Below, piece after piece: positions 60,480 to 64,000 of a stretch of DNA of 64,000 nucleotides. Origin of the DNA: Enterobacter chuandaensis (GTDB lineage: Bacteria; Pseudomonadota; Gammaproteobacteria; Enterobacterales; Enterobacteriaceae); assembly GCF_003594915.1 (NCBI RefSeq), contig NZ_QZCS01000014.1, positions 1-64,000 of the forward strand. Direction: 5' to 3'. The position numbers and the translations under genes were made by a program. The first letter of the stretch is position 1. Each line of letters starts with the position of its first letter. The notes beneath the pieces were generated by a model that saw only the letters and a program-made list of their open reading frames with translations, had not been told where the DNA came from and searched no databases.

Positions 60480-61328
60480 TCAGTGCCGTATTTTCCGAAC
60501 CGGAGCCTTGATCACCAACAGAATGCCTGCAAGAACTGCCAGGGTTGAAAAAGCCATTCTGAGGCTCATTGACTCGCCCAAAAATGTGACGCCTCCCAGC
60601 ATCGCCAGACAGGGCACACTCAACTGAACCGTACTGGCTGTAACAGACTCAAGACGAGGTAAAAGTGAATACCACAACACATAGGCTCCGGCAGAAGCAC
60701 CCGCACCAGAGAGTACTGCCAGGAGAATTCCAATACCGTCGAAGTGCGCTCCCTGGCTAATGAACGGCGACAACACCAGGGCAAAAGGTACAGCAAGGAT
60801 GAAGTTTGCCGCAGTGGCCTGCGTAGCATCAGGAGAGCGCTTTCCGCAGAGGGTATAAGCCGCCCAGGCAAGGCCTGAAAGCGCCATCAGAACAGCGCTG
60901 CACAGGGGGGGCTCTTTGGCACCAGGTAAGAGGAGAGCAGCCATGCCGGCTACAGCCAGCCCAAGCCCCGTTGCTCTGGAAAAAGACAGCCTTTCCCCAT
61001 GGAAAAGGCCATGGGCCACCATCGCCAGCTGCACAACGCCAAACAAGAGTAAAGCACCTGTTCCTGTATCCAAATGGATATAGGCAAGGGAGAAACACAG
61101 GGCGTAGGCCATAAGAAAGAACCCGCTTTTCAAGCTCCAGACGCCCTGCTTTTTCCCCTCACGTCTCAACAACAGTGGTAATAAGACCACCGCCCCGCTC
61201 ATCAGGCGAAGGTCACTGAACGTCACCGGATCAATATGTTCGCCTTTCAACGCAATCCGACAGAGCACAGAATTGGCTGCGAATGCCATCATTGCTATCA
61301 CTATCTTGAATCCAACAGACCGGCCCAT
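60480..61328 (-). CDS. EamA/DMT-superfamily exporter
   Basis: 282 residues, with ten hydrophobic helices in two EamA repeats (about 5-135 and 150-275). DMT transporters export amino acids and other small metabolites. It lies upstream of the lyase on the same strand, so it may export or import the lyase substrate or product. It is divergent from the thioredoxin-like gene. Confidence 0.88.
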   Translation of the reverse strand: MGRSVGFKIVIAMMAFAANSVLCRIALKGEHIDPVTFSDLRLMSGAVVLLPLLLRREGKKQGVWSLKSGFFLMAYALCFSLAYIHLDTGTGALLLFGVVQLAMVAHGLFHGERLSFSRATGLGLAVAGMAALLLPGAKEPPLCSAVLMALSGLAWAAYTLCGKRSPDATQATAANFILAVPFALVLSPFISQGAHFDGIGILLAVLSGAGASAGAYVLWYSLLPRLESVTASTVQLSVPCLAMLGGVTFLGESMSLRMAFSTLAVLAGILLVIKAPVRKIRH

Positions 61329-61515
61329 TAGCTTGACGCCTCAAAATTAACAAATTACGTGATAATCTATCAATTAGTAGGTAGGATGACAATATCTACT
61401 TATGGCAGCCAGACACTAAAATGGTACGCTTTTTCAGGTCATGCCTGGAGAATTGTCCTTTATCATTGCCAGATTTATGTGAAGCCGTAGACCCGTTACT
61501 AACAAAGGAGAACAT

Positions 61516-62010
61516 ATGCAAGATTTCAACGTACTGCTCGAAGCAGCATCAGATTATAACGAATTTGTTGGCAGCGGAGCAGAAGAAGACCGCAATGCAT
61601 TACGGCATTTTGAGGGGCTTGCCAACGAGGCATTACCTGACGATGTCATCAGTAAGCTCTCACAACTTCCGGGTTCGTACAGCATTCTGGTAGCTGCTGA
61701 AATGTGGTGCCCCGACTGCCATAAAAACCTGCCCGTTATCCATGCCATTGCCGCGTCAGCGCCGGCAATACGTCTGGGTATTATCACCCGCGACAAGGCT
61801 GAAGCCGTCTTTAAGGCACACTTTGGTGTCGATAAAGTCAAAATTCCGTTTGCCGTGGTACTGGATGAGAACGCGACTCCTCTGGGGCAGTTTATTGAAC
61901 GACCTGAAAATGCTACCGGCAAGAACGGAGAAGTGAGCGAGATGTACAAAAACGGTGAGCTTCTGGTTGATACCGCCCGCGAATTGACTTCAATTTTTCC
62001 AGGAAAATAA
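61516..62010 (+). CDS. Thioredoxin-like protein
   Basis: 164 residues, no signal peptide, so cytoplasmic. The thioredoxin motif MWCPDCHKN (Cys65-X-X-Cys68) is followed by the cis-Pro block KIPFAVVLDENATPLGQF (about 112-130). This is a larger thioredoxin family, similar to YtpP-like or thioredoxin-like putative reductases of unknown partner. AAAGGAGA precedes the start. It may be linked to the sulfur-related lyase. Confidence 0.85.
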   Translation: MQDFNVLLEAASDYNEFVGSGAEEDRNALRHFEGLANEALPDDVISKLSQLPGSYSILVAAEMWCPDCHKNLPVIHAIAASAPAIRLGIITRDKAEAVFKAHFGVDKVKIPFAVVLDENATPLGQFIERPENATGKNGEVSEMYKNGELLVDTARELTSIFPGK

Positions 62011-62117
62011 GAGAGCGTTAAAGTTAAATTAATTGAATCTCAACCTGAAGGTAATAAACCTGGAAGTTGAGCAAGGCCAAGGAAATAATAAAAATAAACC
62101 GTAGCTACTGTGCCCTT

Positions 62118-62144
62118 AGCCCAGCATCTAAGCAGGGCTTTTTT
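62118..62144 (+). terminator. Possible terminator after the thioredoxin-like gene
   Basis: AGCCC (62118-62122) and GGGCT (62135-62139) form a five-base stem followed by six T residues. It lies about 110 bases after the stop. Weak stem, so moderate confidence. The rest of 62011-62254 holds no gene. Confidence 0.55.
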
Positions 62145-62254
62145 CGCGTAAAGAAAGCATGCTACGCAGTTTTGTATGTGCAACCAAAATGCTATGCCCA
62201 TTTATTCAGTGGCCAACGACAGCACCTGCAGCTTCACGAAACTTTACACGCCCT

Positions 62255-63007
62255 CTAAATGTAAGCAGAACTCCAGGCAACGATAATCCCGGCAACATAT
62301 TCCGCATCCTGAGGATGCGTCAGAAGATGATCTGCTTCACCCAGTGAAATAAAGCTTTTGGGGTGTCTGGCGGCTTTAAAAATTTTCTCTGCCTGTTCAA
62401 TCAGCACAGTATCATCATTGGGAGCATGAAAAATCAGCAGTGGCTTATTCATGGTAAATACCTTTTCCGCTATTTTATGCTCCTGAATGTTATCCAGCAT
62501 TTGCTTTTTTAGCGTGAATACCCGACCTGCAAGCTCTACCGGGAAAGCGCCATGGTTCCTGATATCTTCGATATTGTCTTTAAACAACCGCTGTACATGC
62601 GTCAATTCGCCTGGCGAACCTATGGTTACGACCGCTCTGGCTTCAGGCACTTTGGCTGCAATAGAGAGGATTGCCGAACCGCCAAGGCTATGACCAATCA
62701 GCAGCGAAGGAGCCTCGTATTCCCGACGAAGATAATCGACCGCGCACAGCAGGTCAGAAATATTCGAGGAAAAATTGGTATTGGAAAAATCGCCTTCGCT
62801 GTTGCCTAACCCGGTGAAATCAAAGCGAAGCACCGCAATTGAATTTTCTGTCAGTTTCCTGGCAATGCGTGCAGCACCTTTCAGATCCTTCCCGCAGGTA
62901 AAGCAGTGCGCCAACAGGGCAAAGGCTTTTGGATTTTCTGGCAATTCAAGCAACCCGGCAAGTTCCTCACCTTCTGCATTTTTGAAGGTAAATTTCAATT
63001 TTTTCAT
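62255..63007 (-). CDS. Alpha/beta hydrolase
   Basis: 250 residues from the ATG at 63007. The nucleophile Ser107 lies in GHSLGGS, with Asp in HAPNDDTV (about 205-212) and His in EADHLL (about 228-233), giving a complete triad. The N-terminal oxyanion block LLAHCFTCGKD is present. It is an esterase/lipase-like hydrolase of unknown substrate (OsmC-fused and YciA-like relatives have this form). A second ATG five codons upstream is possible. Confidence 0.88.
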   Translation of the reverse strand: MKKLKFTFKNAEGEELAGLLELPENPKAFALLAHCFTCGKDLKGAARIARKLTENSIAVLRFDFTGLGNSEGDFSNTNFSSNISDLLCAVDYLRREYEAPSLLIGHSLGGSAILSIAAKVPEARAVVTIGSPGELTHVQRLFKDNIEDIRNHGAFPVELAGRVFTLKKQMLDNIQEHKIAEKVFTMNKPLLIFHAPNDDTVLIEQAEKIFKAARHPKSFISLGEADHLLTHPQDAEYVAGIIVAWSSAYI

Positions 63008-63094
63008 TATGTTAACTTTCAAAATGGTTGAGTTACAAGCAAGATACCTGTCAGCCGCCCCATCATGGGGCGGCTTTGCGAGGTTACGACGAGC

Positions 63095-63868
63095 TTATCT
63101 GCGAACGGCCATGATACCGGCATCGACATCCCAGATTGCGCCTGTCACCCAAGAGGCTTTGTCGGACAACAGGAAGAAGATGGTATTGGCCACATCTTCC
63201 GGCGTGCCGACACGCCCCAGCGGATGGAAAGCGTTCAGCGATTGCATTGCGCCAGCAATGTCTTCTTTCGCCATAAAACCCTCATAAATCGGGGTATGCA
63301 CGATCCCTGGCGAGACCGCGTTCACGCGGATACCCGCACCGGCCAGCTCAATGGCCAGATTACGCGTAAGCGCGTGCAGGCCGGCTTTGGCCATGGAATA
63401 TGCGGAAGCCGGTGAGTCGCCGAGTGCTGCTTGCGCCCCAATGGAGCCCACGTTCACAATCGCCCCTTCACGGCCGTCGGCCAGCATGTTCTTCACCACG
63501 TCCTGCGTGATGAAGAAGGTTGCCCGGTTCAGAGTCAGGTACATGTCGTAATCCGCTTCCAAATGCTCGGTAAAGCCTTTTGGCATGAATATCCCGGCCG
63601 CGTTGACCATCAGGCTGATATCGCGATGATTGGCATTAATCTCCTGACGAATGGCGTTCATGCCCTCTTCGGTCATCAGGTTTGCCGCAATCACGGACAC
63701 GGAACCCAGTGGGCTCAGTTCTTTCTGAACCGCTTCTGCCTTGTCTTTTTTATTGCCCGTCAGTACCACGCTGCCACCGGCTTTCAGCACCATACGCGCC
63801 GTTTCCAGACCCATACCGCTGGTGCCACCCACGACAAGCAGTTTTTTGCCTTTAAAATAATCGCTCAT
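63095..63868 (-). CDS. Short-chain dehydrogenase/reductase (SDR)
   Basis: 257 residues from the ATG at 63868. The Rossmann motif [11 protein letters not shown] (12-22), NVGSIGA, the catalytic YSMAK and the [10 protein letters not shown] motif are all present. A classical SDR, probably NAD(P)-dependent. The substrate is unknown. A longer upstream start at 63943 would overlap the stop of the neighbouring gene and has a weak ribosome site. Confidence 0.9.
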   Translation of the reverse strand: MSDYFKGKKLLVVGGTSGMGLETARMVLKAGGSVVLTGNKKDKAEAVQKELSPLGSVSVIAANLMTEEGMNAIRQEINANHRDISLMVNAAGIFMPKGFTEHLEADYDMYLTLNRATFFITQDVVKNMLADGREGAIVNVGSIGAQAALGDSPASAYSMAKAGLHALTRNLAIELAGAGIRVNAVSPGIVHTPIYEGFMAKEDIAGAMQSLNAFHPLGRVGTPEDVANTIFFLLSDKASWVTGAIWDVDAGIMAVRR

Positions 63869-63930
63869 TTTGAACTCCGTTATTTGCAGGGTAGATTTGC
63901 CGGCAGTCATGCAGCCGGCTCGTTCAGGTG

Positions 63931-64000
63931 TCAGATGCTGCAACCGTCAGCGCCGCAGGTCTGGCCGTCAGTTTTTGCAAGTTCAGCCGCTTTTTCTTCC
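63931..64000 (-). CDS. 3' end of a protein running off the window
   Basis: The minus strand reads [10 protein letters not shown], then a Cys-rich end CGADGCSI to a stop at 63931. Only 22 residues are seen, too few for a family call. It precedes the SDR gene and likely shares its transcript. Confidence 0.55.
   Translation of the reverse strand, partial: EEKAAELAKTDGQTCGADGCSI

Overview
The window is part of a large conjugative plasmid of an enterobacterium of the Klebsiella/Enterobacter type. It carries an F-type (MPF-F) transfer region whose genes all read rightward from about 2.4 to 37.2 kb. It also has a RepA/RepZ-class replicon with antisense and leader-peptide control (49.1-50.8 kb) and several toxin-antitoxin modules. 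No rRNA, tRNA, CRISPR array or recognisable antibiotic-resistance gene was seen. The host assignment rests on a KacAT-like toxin-antitoxin pair, F-like Tra proteins and codon use, so it is an inference.

Layout. 0.2-1.9 kb: end of the leading region (a small hypothetical gene, a DUF932 protein, a lytic transglycosylase). 1.9-2.45 kb: oriT, with an F-like nic sequence and adjacent inverted repeat, plus TAGTGTCGG palindromes before traM. 2.45-3.7 kb: traM, an inverted gene for a duplicated ribbon-helix-helix protein where F has traJ/traY, then a perfect CRP consensus and competing hairpins before traA. 3.7-36.4 kb: traA-L-E-K-B, five small genes, traV, traC, trbI, traW, five accessory genes, traU, trbC, traN, traF, a traQ-like gene, trbB (CXXS instead of CXXC), two membrane genes, traH, traG, a traS-position gene, traT, traD, traI. 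A periplasmic DsbA-like gene follows.

37.3-48.7 kb is a mosaic accessory island bounded and interrupted by IS remnants. Its most interesting part (38.0-39.9 kb) is a two-gene overlapping operon: a thymidylate-synthase-fold enzyme with an Asp at the base-selecting position, as in cytidylate hydroxymethylases, and a protein resembling the alpha-glutamyl/putrescinyl-thymine pyrophosphorylase clade 3 family. Beside it lie a HigB-like toxin with a HigA-ImmA/IrrE fusion and a MazG-like pyrophosphohydrolase. This looks like an uncharacterised base/nucleotide modification or phage-defence locus. The island also holds a decayed GNAT toxin copy, an unknown gene, a tyrosine recombinase, a membrane protein, a DUF4411 (PIN-like)/HTH-ImmA module and an intact KacAT-like pair.

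49.1-53.3 kb: replicon, DUF4225 gene and traX, the pilin acetylase, displaced far from traI. 53.4-54.4 kb: a hypothetical gene and parD with parE cut off after about ten codons, which marks a recombination joint. 54.5-58.9 kb: a self-contained sugar-PTS operon (DeoR regulator, RpiB-like isomerase, galactitol-type IIC, IIB, IIA, SIS isomerase) that could import and phosphorylate a sugar or polyol and feed it towards fructose-6-phosphate. 59.1-64 kb: chromosomal-looking metabolic genes (PatB/MalY-type lyase, EamA exporter, thioredoxin-like protein, alpha/beta hydrolase, SDR oxidoreductase) and the 3' end of a further gene running off the window.

Together the genes provide self-transfer (relaxosome TraM/TraI, coupling protein TraD, pilus and mating-pair proteins, surface exclusion), replication control, stabilisation, and a metabolic and putative defence cargo.
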